Counted from the stretch's first letter, positions 48,394 to 57,719 are shown. The stretch: 64,000 bases of DNA from Duganella aceris (GCF_011090165.1 NZ_JAADJT010000007.1:62001-126000), one strand, 5' to 3'. The notes: a model not told the origin generated them from the sequence alone. Numbers and translations are program-made.

Positions 48394-49347
48394 ATGACCA
48401 CTTACGACAACTACCCGCGCGACATGATCGGTTACGGCCCGAAGCCGCCCCACGCCCAGTGGCCGAACCAGGCCCGCGTGGCGCTGCAGTTCGTCCTCAA
48501 CTACGAGGAGGGCGGCGAAAACAGCGTGCTGCACGGCGACGCCGGCTCGGAAACCTTCCTGTCCGAGATCATCGGTGCGGCCTCGTTCAGCAACCGCCAC
48601 ATGAGCATGGAGTCGCTGTACGAATACGGCTCCCGCGCCGGTTTGTGGCGGCTGCTGCGCATGTTCGAGGAGCGCAAGCTGCCGTTGACGGTGTTCGGCG
48701 TGTCGATGGCGCTGAAGCGGCATCCGGAGGCGGTGGCCGCCTTCCAGCAGCTGGGCCACGAAATCGCCTGCCACGGCCTGCGCTGGATCACCTACCAGAA
48801 CATGGACGAGGCCACCGAGCGCGCCCACATGCAGGAAGCGGTCGAGATCATCCGCGAGCTGACCGGGTCCGCGCCGCAAGGCTGGTACACCGGCCGCGAC
48901 TCGCCGCAGACGCGCCGGCTGGTGATGGAGCACGGCGGCTTCCGCTACGACGCCGATCATTACGGCGACGACCTGCCGTTCTGGCAAAAGGTCGAACACG
49001 CCGACGCCGACGGCAAGCCGGTCGTCACGCCGCAGCTGATCGTGCCGTACACGCTGGACACCAACGACATGCGCTTCGCCGCCGCCCAGGGCTTCAACTC
49101 CGGCACGCAGTTCTTCGATTACCTGAAGGACGCCTTCGACGTGCTGTACGCCGAGGGCGATCCGGATGGCCTGAACCAGCCGAAGATGCTGTCGGTCGGA
49201 CTGCACTGCCGCATCGTCGGCCGGCCGGCGCGCGCCGCCGCGCTGGCGCGCTTCCTCGACTACGTGCAACAGCACGACAAGGTCTGGATCACCCGCCGCG
49301 TCGATATCGCCGAACACTGGCGCACGACGCACCCGTTTGCAGATTGA
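48394..49347 (+). CDS. puuE: PuuE-type allantoinase (polysaccharide-deacetylase fold)
   Basis: A 317-residue enzyme of the cofactor-independent allantoinase type, which opens the allantoin ring to allantoate. The NodB-like fold is visible in QFVLNYEEGGENS, GHEIACHGLRW and GWYTGRDSP. Starts further upstream (48343, 48274) are possible, but the ATG at 48394 gives the family N-terminus MTTYDNYPRDMIGYG. It leads the puuE-xdhA-xdhB-xdhC-guaD-add run; the gap to xdhA is only seven bases. Confidence 0.92.
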   Translation: MTTYDNYPRDMIGYGPKPPHAQWPNQARVALQFVLNYEEGGENSVLHGDAGSETFLSEIIGAASFSNRHMSMESLYEYGSRAGLWRLLRMFEERKLPLTVFGVSMALKRHPEAVAAFQQLGHEIACHGLRWITYQNMDEATERAHMQEAVEIIRELTGSAPQGWYTGRDSPQTRRLVMEHGGFRYDADHYGDDLPFWQKVEHADADGKPVVTPQLIVPYTLDTNDMRFAAAQGFNSGTQFFDYLKDAFDVLYAEGDPDGLNQPKMLSVGLHCRIVGRPARAAALARFLDYVQQHDKVWITRRVDIAEHWRTTHPFAD

Positions 49348-49354
49348 GGCCACG

Positions 49355-50824
49355 ATGTCCGAACCTATACGCTTTTACTACCGTGGCGCGGTGCAGGAAA
49401 TCTCCGCCGCCGCGCCGACCCGCACCGTGCTGCAGCACCTGCGCGAAGACCTGCATTGCACCGGCACCAAGGAAGGCTGCGCCGAAGGCGATTGCGGCGC
49501 CTGCACGGTGGTGGTAGGCAGCCTGAACGCGCACGGCGAACTGGAAATGAAGGCGGTCAATTCCTGCATCCAGTTCGCGCCCACGCTGGACGGCAAGGCG
49601 CTGTTCACCGTCGAAGACCTGCAACAGCCGGACGGCGCGCTGCACCCGGTGCAGCAGGCGATGGTGGAATGCCACGGCTCGCAATGCGGCTTCTGTACGC
49701 CGGGCTTCGTCATGTCGCTGTGGGGCATGTATCTCGACAAGGAAGGCCAACCCGCGCAGCGCAAGGAGGTCGACGACTGCCTGTCCGGCAACCTGTGCCG
49801 CTGCACCGGCTACCGTCCGATCATCGACGCCGCGCACCGCATGACCGAATTGCCGAAGGTCGGCTTCGACCGCGCCGGCTTGACCAGCCAGCTGCAGGCA
49901 TTGCGGCGCACCGAAGGCGCGACCTATACGGCGCAAGGCGCATCGTTCCACGCGCCGCGCACGCTGGAGGAGCTGGTGGCGCTGCGCGCCGCCCATCCGA
50001 AGGCGACGCTGCTGGCCGGCTCCACCGACATCGGCCTGTGGGTCACCAAGCAGATGCGCGAACTGGGCGACATCATTTATCTCGGCCACGTCGCCGCGCT
50101 GCAGACCATGCGCGAGCAGGACGGCATGCTGGAAATCGGCGCCGGCGTATCGCTCGATGAGGCATACCAGGCCTTGTGCGGCCACTATCCATCGCAGCTG
50201 GGCGAGATGCGCCAGCGCTTCGCGTCGCTGCCGATCCGTCACGCCGGCACGCTGGGCGGCAACGTCGCCAACGGCTCGCCGATCGGCGACTCGATGCCGT
50301 GGATGATCGCGCTGGGCAGCGAGGTGGTGCTGCAATCGGCCGCCGGCCGGCGCGTGCTGCCGCTGGAAGCGTTCTACCTCGATTATCAGAAGAAGGATAT
50401 GCGGCCGGACGAATTCGTCGCCGCCGTGCGCGTGCCGCTGCCGCGCGCCGACGTGCAGTTCCGGACCTACAAACTGGCCAAGCGCTTCGATCAGGATATC
50501 TCGGCGGTGTGCGCGGCGTTCGCGTTCACGCTGGACGGCGACACCGTCGTCGACGCGCGCATCGCCTTCGGCGGCATGGCGGCCACGTCACGCCGCGCAC
50601 CGCGCGCGGAGTCCGCGTTGACCGGCTTGCGCTGGAGCGAAGCCAATCTGCGCACCGCGATGGACCTGCTGGCGCAGGACTTCGCGCCGCTGTCGGACAT
50701 GCGCGCCTCCAGCGGCTACCGCATGCAGACCGCGCAAAACCTGCTGCGCCGCTTCTGGTTCGAAACCCGCGCCGACGCGCCGCTCGCGGCCGATGCCGTC
50801 AACGCCTTCGCTTGCCGCGTTTAA
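49355..50824 (+). CDS. xdhA: Xanthine dehydrogenase small subunit (Fe-S and FAD)
   Basis: A 489-residue subunit with two [2Fe-2S] clusters and the FAD domain. The first cluster ligands are in CTGTKEGCAEGDCGAC, the second in CGFCTPGFVMSLW with CLSGNLCRCTGYRP. The FAD-binding domain begins near residue 190 (LLAGSTDIGLWV) and includes GTLGGNVANGSPIGD. The start at 49355 matches the family N-terminus. It is separated by ten bases from xdhB. Confidence 0.96.
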   Translation: MSEPIRFYYRGAVQEISAAAPTRTVLQHLREDLHCTGTKEGCAEGDCGACTVVVGSLNAHGELEMKAVNSCIQFAPTLDGKALFTVEDLQQPDGALHPVQQAMVECHGSQCGFCTPGFVMSLWGMYLDKEGQPAQRKEVDDCLSGNLCRCTGYRPIIDAAHRMTELPKVGFDRAGLTSQLQALRRTEGATYTAQGASFHAPRTLEELVALRAAHPKATLLAGSTDIGLWVTKQMRELGDIIYLGHVAALQTMREQDGMLEIGAGVSLDEAYQALCGHYPSQLGEMRQRFASLPIRHAGTLGGNVANGSPIGDSMPWMIALGSEVVLQSAAGRRVLPLEAFYLDYQKKDMRPDEFVAAVRVPLPRADVQFRTYKLAKRFDQDISAVCAAFAFTLDGDTVVDARIAFGGMAATSRRAPRAESALTGLRWSEANLRTAMDLLAQDFAPLSDMRASSGYRMQTAQNLLRRFWFETRADAPLAADAVNAFACRV

Positions 50825-50834
50825 AGGAGCCGTC

Positions 50835-53168
50835 ATGAATCAGCCTATCGCTCCCGCAACCGTCGCCGCCCAGGAATGGAAGGCGGTCGGCGTCTGCCGC
50901 AAGCATGAATCGGCCGAGCTGCACGTGCTGGGCCAAGCCACCTACACCGACGACATCCCGGAACTGCAAGGCACGCTGCACGCCGCGCTGGGGCTGTCGT
51001 CGAAGGCGCACGCGCGCATCACTTCGATGGACCTGGCGCCGGTGCGCAACGCGCCCGGCGTGGTCGCGGTGTACACCGCCGAGGATATCGTCGGCACCAA
51101 CGATTGCGGTCCCATCATCCACGACGATCCGATCCTGTCCGAGGGCGAGGTGCTGTACGTCGGCCAGCCGATCTTCATCGTCGTCGCGGACAGCCATGAC
51201 AACGCGCGCCGCGCCGCGCGCCGCGCCGTCATCGCCTACGACGAGCTGCCGGCGATCTTCACGCCGCAGGAAGCCAAGGCGGCGCAGTCGTATGTGCTGC
51301 CGCCGATGCAGCTCAAGCGCGGCGACTACCAGACCGCGTTCGACATGGCGCCGCGCGTGCTCAAGGGCCAGCTGTTCGTCGGCGGCCAGGAGCAGTTCTA
51401 CCTCGAAGGCCAGATCGCCTATGCGACGCCGAAGGAGGACAACGGCATGCTGGTGCAGTGCTCGACCCAGCATCCGAGCGAGATGCAGCACGTGGTGGCG
51501 CATGCGATCGGGGTGCACTCGCACAAGGTGCAGGTGGAGTGCCGCCGCATGGGCGGCGGCTTCGGCGGCAAGGAATCGCAGTCGGCGTTGTGGGCGGCGT
51601 CGGCCGGCATCGCGGCGGCCAAGCTGCGGCGTCCGGTCAAGCTGCGCGCGGACCGCGATGACGACATGCTGGTCACCGGCAAGCGCCATTGCTTCTTCTA
51701 TGAGTATGAAGTCGGCTACGACGACAGCGGCAGGATCCTGGCCGCCAAGGTCGACATGACGCTGCGCGCGGGCTACTCGGCCGACCTGTCCGGCCCGGTG
51801 GCGACGCGCGCGGTCTGCCACTTCGACAACACCTATTATTTGTCGGACGTGGATATCCGCGCCGGCTGCGGCAAGACCAATACCCAGTCGAATACGGCTT
51901 TCCGTGGCTTCGGTGGTCCGCAGGGCGCGATCGCGATCGAGTACATCGTCGATGAAATCGCCCGCAACCTGGGGCGCGATGCGCTGGATATCCGCCGCCT
52001 GAATTTCTACGGCAAGACCGAGCGCAATGTCACGCCTTACGGCCAGGAGATCGTCGACAACGTGATCGAGGCGCTGACGGCGGAGCTGGAGCTGACCAGC
52101 GCCTACCGCACGCGCCGCGCCGCCGTCGAGGCGTTCAACCTGAACAGCCCGGTGCTGAAGAAGGGGCTGGCGCTGACGCCGCTGAAGTTCGGCATCGCCT
52201 TCAACGTCACGCACTTGAACCAGGCCGGCGCGCTGGTGCATGTGTATGTCGATGGTTCGGTGCTGGTCAATCACGGCGGCACCGAGATGGGGCAGGGCAT
52301 CAACACCAAGGTGATGCAGGTGGTGGCGCATGAACTGGGGGTGGACATGGAACACGTCCGCGCCACGGCGACCGATACCAGCAAGGTGTCGAACACGTCG
52401 GCCACGGCGGCGTCGACCGGTGCGGATTTGAACGGCAAGGCGGCGCAGGATGCGGCGCGCCAGATCCGCGAGCGCTTGACGGCCTTCGCCATCAAGCAGT
52501 ACGGCGACGACGACGGCCAGCCGGTGCGTTTCTTCGACAACGCGGTGCACGTCAACGGGCATATCGTTCCGTTCCCGGTGATGGTGCAGAAGGCTTATCT
52601 GGCGCGGGTGCAGTTGTGGTCCGATGGTTTCTACGCCACGCCGGGCCTGCATTGGGATCCGAAGACGATGAACGGGCATCCGTTCTCATACTACGCCTAT
52701 GGCGCGGCGGTGTCGGAAGTGGTGGTCGATACGCTGACCGGCGAGTGGAAGCTGCTGCGCGCGGATGCGCTGTACGATGCCGGCCGTTCGCTCAATCCTG
52801 CCATCGATATCGGGCAGGTCGAAGGGGCGTTCATACAGGGCATGGGCTGGTTGACCACCGAGCAGCTTTGGTGGAACCCGGCCGGCAAGCTGATGACGCA
52901 TGCGCCGTCCACCTACAAAATCCCGGGTGTGTCGGATTGTCCGGAGGATTTCAGGATCAAGCTTTACGACAACGGTAATGTGGAGGACAGCATTCATCGT
53001 TCGAAGGCGGTGGGCGAGCCGCCGTTGCTGTTGCCGTTTTCGGTGTTCTTTGCGATCCGGGATGCGATTTCCGCCGTGGGCGGGCATCGCGTCAATCCGC
53101 CGCTGAACGCGCCGGCGACCAGTGAAGAGATACTGCGGGCGATCTCCGCGGTGGAAATGGCTGCGTAA
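50835..53168 (+). CDS. xdhB: Xanthine dehydrogenase large (molybdopterin) subunit
   Basis: A 777-residue subunit that carries the molybdenum cofactor and oxidises hypoxanthine and xanthine. Family motifs include GGGFGGKESQSALWA, TAFRGFGGPQGAIAIE and GGTEMGQGINTKV; the catalytic Glu lies in the C-terminal SKAVGEPPLLL. An AAAGGAG site precedes the ATG at 50835. It ends on the first base of xdhC. Confidence 0.96.
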   Translation: MNQPIAPATVAAQEWKAVGVCRKHESAELHVLGQATYTDDIPELQGTLHAALGLSSKAHARITSMDLAPVRNAPGVVAVYTAEDIVGTNDCGPIIHDDPILSEGEVLYVGQPIFIVVADSHDNARRAARRAVIAYDELPAIFTPQEAKAAQSYVLPPMQLKRGDYQTAFDMAPRVLKGQLFVGGQEQFYLEGQIAYATPKEDNGMLVQCSTQHPSEMQHVVAHAIGVHSHKVQVECRRMGGGFGGKESQSALWAASAGIAAAKLRRPVKLRADRDDDMLVTGKRHCFFYEYEVGYDDSGRILAAKVDMTLRAGYSADLSGPVATRAVCHFDNTYYLSDVDIRAGCGKTNTQSNTAFRGFGGPQGAIAIEYIVDEIARNLGRDALDIRRLNFYGKTERNVTPYGQEIVDNVIEALTAELELTSAYRTRRAAVEAFNLNSPVLKKGLALTPLKFGIAFNVTHLNQAGALVHVYVDGSVLVNHGGTEMGQGINTKVMQVVAHELGVDMEHVRATATDTSKVSNTSATAASTGADLNGKAAQDAARQIRERLTAFAIKQYGDDDGQPVRFFDNAVHVNGHIVPFPVMVQKAYLARVQLWSDGFYATPGLHWDPKTMNGHPFSYYAYGAAVSEVVVDTLTGEWKLLRADALYDAGRSLNPAIDIGQVEGAFIQGMGWLTTEQLWWNPAGKLMTHAPSTYKIPGVSDCPEDFRIKLYDNGNVEDSIHRSKAVGEPPLLLPFSVFFAIRDAISAVGGHRVNPPLNAPATSEEILRAISAVEMAA

Positions 53169-54262
53169 TGAACGAGTGGCTGACAGCGCGGATGGCGGAA
53201 CCGGCGGTGCTGGTGACCGTGGCGATCGTCGAAGGCTCCGGCCCGCGCGAGCCCGGCGCCAAGATGCTCGTCACCGCGAGCGGCCAGCATGACACCATCG
53301 GCGGTGGACATCTGGAGCTGTGCGCGGTCGAGCTGGCGCGCGGCATGCTGTCCGCCGCCGGCGCCACCGCGCGCCTCGAGCGTTACGCGCTCGGTCCGAC
53401 GCTGGGCCAGTGCTGCGGCGGCGTGGTGCATCTCGCCTTCGAGCTGGTGGATGCGCAACTCGCCGCCGTGCTGGCAAGCCTGCGCGCCCGCCGCCGCGAA
53501 GACAGCTGGCGCCTGAGCGCCATCGACGGCCCCGCCGCCTCACTGCTGCTGGACGCCACCGGCGTGCTCGCCGCCGCACCGGTCGCCCCAGCGCCGGCCC
53601 TCGCCACGCCTGCCGCAGCGTCGCCCCTGGCCACGCCGGCCGCAGCCATTGCCGCCGCGTCCGCCGGCCCGCCGCCGGTCGACCGCCAACGCGGCACGCA
53701 CATCCTGCGCGACGCTGCCGGCCGCCGTTGGCTTGCCGACCCATGCCTCGCTCCGCGCGCGCATTTGCTGCTGTTCGGCGCCGGCCACGTCGGCGCCGCC
53801 ATCGTCCGCATGCTGGGCGAACTGCCGTGCACCGTCACCTGGATCGACGAACGCGAGGACATGTTCCCGCCATCGATCCCGGCCAACGTCACCATCGAAG
53901 CGACCGACCTGCCGGAAGCCCTGGTGGCCACCGCGCCGCCCGATGCCAGCTACCTCGTCATGACCCACAGCCACACTCTGGACCAGCGCCTGAGCGAAAC
54001 CATCCTCGCCCGCGCCGACGTCGGCTGGTTCGGCCTGATCGGCTCCAAAACCAAGCGCGTGCAGTTCGAGCGCCGCATGGCCGCGCGCGGTCTGCCGCAA
54101 GACCGCATCGACGCCATGGTGTGCCCGATCGGCCTGGCCGGCATCACCAACAAACTGCCCGCCGCGATCGCCGCCTCGGTCTGCGCCCAATTGCTGATGG
54201 TATGGGAAGCGCAACAGATCGCCGCCCTCGACAGCACCGTCAAGATCCGAATTCAAGCATAA
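53168..54262 (+). CDS. xdhC: XdhC, molybdenum cofactor sulfuration/insertion factor
   Basis: XdhC binds and delivers sulfurated molybdenum cofactor to XdhB. The 364-residue protein has the N-terminal XdhC/CoxI segment (TVAIVEGSGPREPGAKMLV, then DTIGGGHLE) and a C-terminal Rossmann domain with LLFGAGHVGAAIV and MTHSHTLDQRL. A long alanine/proline-rich linker of about 55 residues joins them, encoded near 53570-53680. The start overlaps the xdhB stop by one base. Confidence 0.93.
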   Translation: MNEWLTARMAEPAVLVTVAIVEGSGPREPGAKMLVTASGQHDTIGGGHLELCAVELARGMLSAAGATARLERYALGPTLGQCCGGVVHLAFELVDAQLAAVLASLRARRREDSWRLSAIDGPAASLLLDATGVLAAAPVAPAPALATPAAASPLATPAAAIAAASAGPPPVDRQRGTHILRDAAGRRWLADPCLAPRAHLLLFGAGHVGAAIVRMLGELPCTVTWIDEREDMFPPSIPANVTIEATDLPEALVATAPPDASYLVMTHSHTLDQRLSETILARADVGWFGLIGSKTKRVQFERRMAARGLPQDRIDAMVCPIGLAGITNKLPAAIAASVCAQLLMVWEAQQIAALDSTVKIRIQA

Positions 54263-54273
54263 GAAAGCCCCTC

Positions 54274-55581
54274 ATGACCACCAACCTGCAAGCCTACCGA
54301 GGCAGCTTGCTGCACTTTCTCGCCGATCCCGCCTTCAGCGACCGCTCCCACGCGTGGCACGAGGACGGCCTGCTGATCGTCGCCGACGGCAAAGTCCAGG
54401 CGGCGGGCGACTACACCACGCTGCACGCCGCGCTGCCGCCCGGCACCCCGCTGCACGACTACAGCGGCAAGCTGCTGATGCCCGGCTTCATCGACACCCA
54501 CGTGCACTACCCGCAGACCGACATGATCGCCTCGCCGGCGGAAGGCCTGCTGCCATGGCTGGAGACCTACACCTTCCCGGTCGAGCGCCAGTTCGAGGAT
54601 CCCGCGCATGGCGCCGACGTCGCCGAATTCTTCCTCGACGAGCTGCTGCGGTGCGGCACCACCACCGCCATGGTCTACTGCACCGTGCATCCGCAATCGG
54701 TGGACGCCTTCTTCACCGCCAGCGAGCGGCGCGGCCTGCGCATGGTCGCGGGCAAGGTGATGATGGACCGGAACTGCCCCGAGTTCCTGCGCGACACCGC
54801 CGAATCCGGCGCGCGCGACACCGAGACGCTGATCCAGCGCTGGCACAAGCGCGGCCGCTCGCTGTACGCGATCACGCCGCGCTTCGCACCCACCTCGACC
54901 CCGCGCCAGCTGCAACTGGCCGGCGAACTGGCGGCAGCCTACCCGGACACCTTCATCCAGACCCACGTCTCGGAGAACGAAGCCGAATGCGCCTGGGTGC
55001 GCGAACTGTTCCCCAACTCGCGCAGCTACATCGACGTCTACGACAGCTACGGCATGCTGCGTCCGCGCGCCATGTATGGCCACTGCATCTGGCTCGATGA
55101 GCGCGACCGCCAGCGCATGGCCGAAACGCAGTCGGCCGCCGCCATCTGCCCGACCTCCAACCTGTTCCTCGGCAGCGGCCTGTTCGACTTCGAGCGCGCC
55201 GACGACGCCGGCGTGCTGCTGTCGCTGGCGACCGATGTCGGCGGCGGCACCTCGTTCTCGATGTTGCAAACCATGAATGAAGCCTATAAAGTAGCGCGCT
55301 TGAAAGGCAGTTATTTGCCGGCCTTGCGGATGTTCTACCTGGCCACGCTCGGCGCGGCGCGCAGCATGCAGCTCGAAGGCGTGATCGGTAATTTTGCGCC
55401 GGGCGCCGAGGCCGACTTCATCGTCGTCGATCCGCAGGCCACGCCGCTGCTGCAACGGCGCACCGCGCGGCGCGAGAGCCTGGAAGAACTGCTGTTCGCG
55501 CTGGCCCTGCTGGGCGACGACCGCGCGATCGCGGCGACGTATTCCGCCGGACGCCAGGTGCACACTCGCGAAACAACTTAA
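54274..55581 (+). CDS. guaD: Guanine deaminase
   Basis: GuaD converts guanine to xanthine, feeding XdhAB. The 435-residue amidohydrolase-superfamily protein has the metal motif DTHVHYPQ near residue 74, THVSENEAECAW in the middle, and the C-terminal SLATDVGGGTSFSML with the catalytic Asp. The ATG at 54274 lies 11 bases after xdhC. The length matches long guanine deaminases. It is 18 bases upstream of the deaminase gene. Confidence 0.95.
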   Translation: MTTNLQAYRGSLLHFLADPAFSDRSHAWHEDGLLIVADGKVQAAGDYTTLHAALPPGTPLHDYSGKLLMPGFIDTHVHYPQTDMIASPAEGLLPWLETYTFPVERQFEDPAHGADVAEFFLDELLRCGTTTAMVYCTVHPQSVDAFFTASERRGLRMVAGKVMMDRNCPEFLRDTAESGARDTETLIQRWHKRGRSLYAITPRFAPTSTPRQLQLAGELAAAYPDTFIQTHVSENEAECAWVRELFPNSRSYIDVYDSYGMLRPRAMYGHCIWLDERDRQRMAETQSAAAICPTSNLFLGSGLFDFERADDAGVLLSLATDVGGGTSFSMLQTMNEAYKVARLKGSYLPALRMFYLATLGAARSMQLEGVIGNFAPGAEADFIVVDPQATPLLQRRTARRESLEELLFALALLGDDRAIAATYSAGRQVHTRETT

Positions 55582-55599
55582 ATCACATTGGGATCACAC

Positions 55600-57078
55600 A
55601 TGCAAAAGAATATCGCCAGCCTGAAGGCCGTCGCACTCGCCGCTTCCCTGTTATGCGCCTTGCCGCACGGCGCGCAGGCGGCCAGCAAGGACGAGGAGAT
55701 CACCAGGCGCCACTTCGCCTCGCTGGTCAAAGGCCCGGAGCCGAAGCTGGCCGAGCTGACGATGTTCATGACCATGATGCCCAAGGGCGGCGACCTGCAT
55801 CACCACTATTCGGGCGCGCTGTACGCCGAGCAGTATCTGGAGTGGGTCGACAAGGAAGGCTTCTGCGTCAACAAGACCAGCTACCAGATCGACGTCGCCA
55901 AGGACGTGGCCAAGGCGGAGCAGGGCAAGCCGCTGGCGGAGCGGGCCTGCCTGTCCGGCCAGGACGTCATGAACAACAACACCGTGCTGGCCAACCTGCT
56001 GCAGCGCTGGTCGGACAAGGACTTCCATAACCACAGCGGCATCCAGTCGCCGCCGGACCGCCAGTTCTTCGACACCTTCGCCTACTTCAATCCGGTGGCG
56101 TCGACCAACGCCGCCGATGGCCTGAAGCGCCTGAAGCAGCGCGCGATCCAGGAAAATCTCAGCTACATCGAGACCATCTACGAGATCGCCCCGATCGCGC
56201 AGGACGCAGATTTCGACAAGAAGGCCGCCGCCGGCGCCGTCACCGACGCCGACCTGGCCGCGCTGAGCGCCCGGCTGGATCAGAATCCGGCCTTCCAGGG
56301 CTGGATCGCCGCGTATCTGGACAACGTCAAGACCGCCGGCGCCGGCATCGACGACGCCGACTTCACGCTGCGCTACCAGCCGTTCGCGCTGCGCTTCCTG
56401 TCGCCGTCGCAGGTGTTTTCGCAGATCGTGTCCAGCTTCAAGCTGGCCAGCTCCAGCCCGATGATCGTCGGCGCCAACATCGTCGGCCAGGAAAGCGTCA
56501 ACGTCGCCATGCGCGACTATGCGCTGCACATGCAGATGTATAAATTCCTCAAGGCCAAGTATCCGACCGTGAAACTGGCGCTGCACGCCGGCGAGCTGTC
56601 GCTGGGCATGGTCGAGCCGGAAGGCCTGACCTTCCACATCAAGGACGCCATCGACGTCGCCGGCGCCAGCCGCATCGGCCACGGCATGGACATCGCGCAT
56701 GAGACCAATCCGCTGGCCATCATGAAAAAAATGCGTGAGAAAGACATCGCGGTCGAGGTCAACCTGAGCAGCAACGACTTCATCCTGGGCATCAAGGGCG
56801 CGGCCCATCCGGTCACCCTGTACCGCAAATATGGCGTGCCCTACGTGTTGTCGACCGACGACGCCGGCGTATCGCGTAATAATCTGTCCGGCGAGTACGT
56901 GCTGTACGCCGCCCGCTACCAGCCGGATTACGCCGAAGTCAAAAAACTGTCATATGACAGCATCCGCTATTCCTTCCTGGCTGACGCGGATAAACAACGC
57001 TTGTTGAAGGCTTTGGCGCTCAAGTTCGGCAAATTCGAAGCCGAGATCGCCGCATCGCAAGGCAAGCCGGGCCGCTGA
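55600..57078 (+). CDS. Secreted adenosine deaminase (ADGF/CECR1-like)
   Basis: A 492-residue adenosine deaminase with a clear signal peptide (NIASLKAVALAASLLCALPHG, cleavage after AQA). The metal and catalytic residues are all present: HHHYSGAL, LALHAGELS, GHGMDIAHE, and STDDAGV. It is longer than cytosolic Add (about 335), with the extra helical region of the secreted growth-factor-like ADA branch. The ATG at 55600 is preferred to a TTG four codons upstream. It acts outside the cytoplasm, so it fits with the nucleotidase at 61305. A terminator follows. Confidence 0.92.
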   Translation: MQKNIASLKAVALAASLLCALPHGAQAASKDEEITRRHFASLVKGPEPKLAELTMFMTMMPKGGDLHHHYSGALYAEQYLEWVDKEGFCVNKTSYQIDVAKDVAKAEQGKPLAERACLSGQDVMNNNTVLANLLQRWSDKDFHNHSGIQSPPDRQFFDTFAYFNPVASTNAADGLKRLKQRAIQENLSYIETIYEIAPIAQDADFDKKAAAGAVTDADLAALSARLDQNPAFQGWIAAYLDNVKTAGAGIDDADFTLRYQPFALRFLSPSQVFSQIVSSFKLASSSPMIVGANIVGQESVNVAMRDYALHMQMYKFLKAKYPTVKLALHAGELSLGMVEPEGLTFHIKDAIDVAGASRIGHGMDIAHETNPLAIMKKMREKDIAVEVNLSSNDFILGIKGAAHPVTLYRKYGVPYVLSTDDAGVSRNNLSGEYVLYAARYQPDYAEVKKLSYDSIRYSFLADADKQRLLKALALKFGKFEAEIAASQGKPGR

Positions 57079-57093
57079 TCGCGGCCTGCGACA

Positions 57094-57135
57094 CCGGGCG
57101 CTGTGGCATGTATCCCACAGACGCCCGGGTTTGTT
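57094..57135 (+). terminator. Terminator after the purine catabolic operon
   Basis: CCGGGCG-CTGTGG pairs with CCACAG and CGCCCGG around an eight-base loop, with one bulged A on the 3' side. It is followed by GTTTGTT. It begins 16 bases after the adenosine deaminase stop. Confidence 0.7.
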
Positions 57136-57320
57136 ACAAATTTATCTTCCGTACAACAGCATTCGCCTTGTTGTCATAAATCCCAGCACTTATCAGAAGC
57201 CAATCTTTTTCTGCCAACTCTGTGGCGACCCCGCGACACATTAGCGTGTCCAGCCCGCATCTTTTTGCTTTTAACCAATGAAAAGATTTCACGCAACAGT
57301 TGCCGACTTATAATTCCGCC

Positions 57321-57485
57321 TGAACGCCCTCAACGGGCGACGCTACCTGGAAATTGCTGTCCGACCGCGCCTGATTTATATATTTATCGTCTAAATTCGT
57401 AAATTAAATCGTATTTGTCATACATTTTTCCTTAATGCATAGTTGGACGAGATGATCCAAAAAAGCAAGTTTATTGCTTTTCTCA
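57321..57485 (+). ncRNA. Candidate small RNA
   Basis: A consensus TATAAT at 57309-57314 would start transcription near 57321. The first hairpin (CGCCC with GGGCG) begins four bases later, and a hairpin of eight perfect pairs (AAAAGCAA with TTGCTTTT) followed by CTC ends near 57485. This would give a roughly 165-nt RNA with a terminator-like 3' end. The whole is a sequence-only prediction; no family is recognised. Confidence 0.3.
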
Positions 57486-57520
57486 CAGTCCAGTACGTAG
57501 GTAGCAAAACCGCCAGACGC

Positions 57521-57543
57521 GGCGCTTTCAGCGCCATCTTTTG
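57521..57543 (+). terminator. Terminator-like hairpin upstream of the TonB receptor
   Basis: GGCGCT and AGCGCC pair around TTC, then ATCTTTTG follows. It lies just upstream of the Pho-like repeat, so it may insulate the TonB receptor promoter from upstream transcription. Confidence 0.4.
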
Positions 57544-57571
57544 TGTCACAAAGTTGTCATAAAGACGTCAC
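57543..57571 (+). promoter_or_regulatory. Pho-box-like triple 11-bp repeat before the TonB receptor gene
   Basis: GTCA occurs at 57545, 57556 and 57567, spaced exactly 11 bp, with AAAG between the first two pairs. This matches the layout of PhoB sites (CTGTCAT, A/T spacer, CTGTCAC). A TATTAA -10-like hexamer at 57582-57587 begins about ten bases after the last repeat, the position typical of PhoB-activated promoters that lack a -35. The first part is also the palindrome TTGTGTCACAA, so another regulator could bind. Confidence 0.5.
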
Positions 57572-57719
57572 GGCCCTGACATATTAAGCCGTTACACTCA
57601 CCCGCTGCCCTAGGCGCGCCGGGCATTGTTCGGCAAACAAGTTGCAATACAGTAAAGAGGAAATACCTGCTTTATCGCAAGGGTTTCAAATAACTATTAG
57701 TCTTTTTTGGGGTTATACA

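Larger units (their letters stand above)
57136..57719. other. Long A/T-rich intergenic region with hairpins and a Pho-like box
   Basis: Nearly 580 bp with no convincing protein gene. It holds a possible promoter (TATAAT at 57309-57314), a CGCCC/GGGCG hairpin at 57325-57339, terminator-like hairpins at 57461-57481 and 57521-57535, an 11-bp triple repeat at 57543-57571, and the leader of the TonB receptor gene. TTGTCATAAA occurs twice (57171 and 57554). Confidence 0.6.

Noticed and set aside
57103..57402. 99-codon open frame after the adenosine deaminase gene
   Set aside because: It starts in the terminator hairpin, has no ribosome site and no recognisable pattern; the region is better explained as regulatory.
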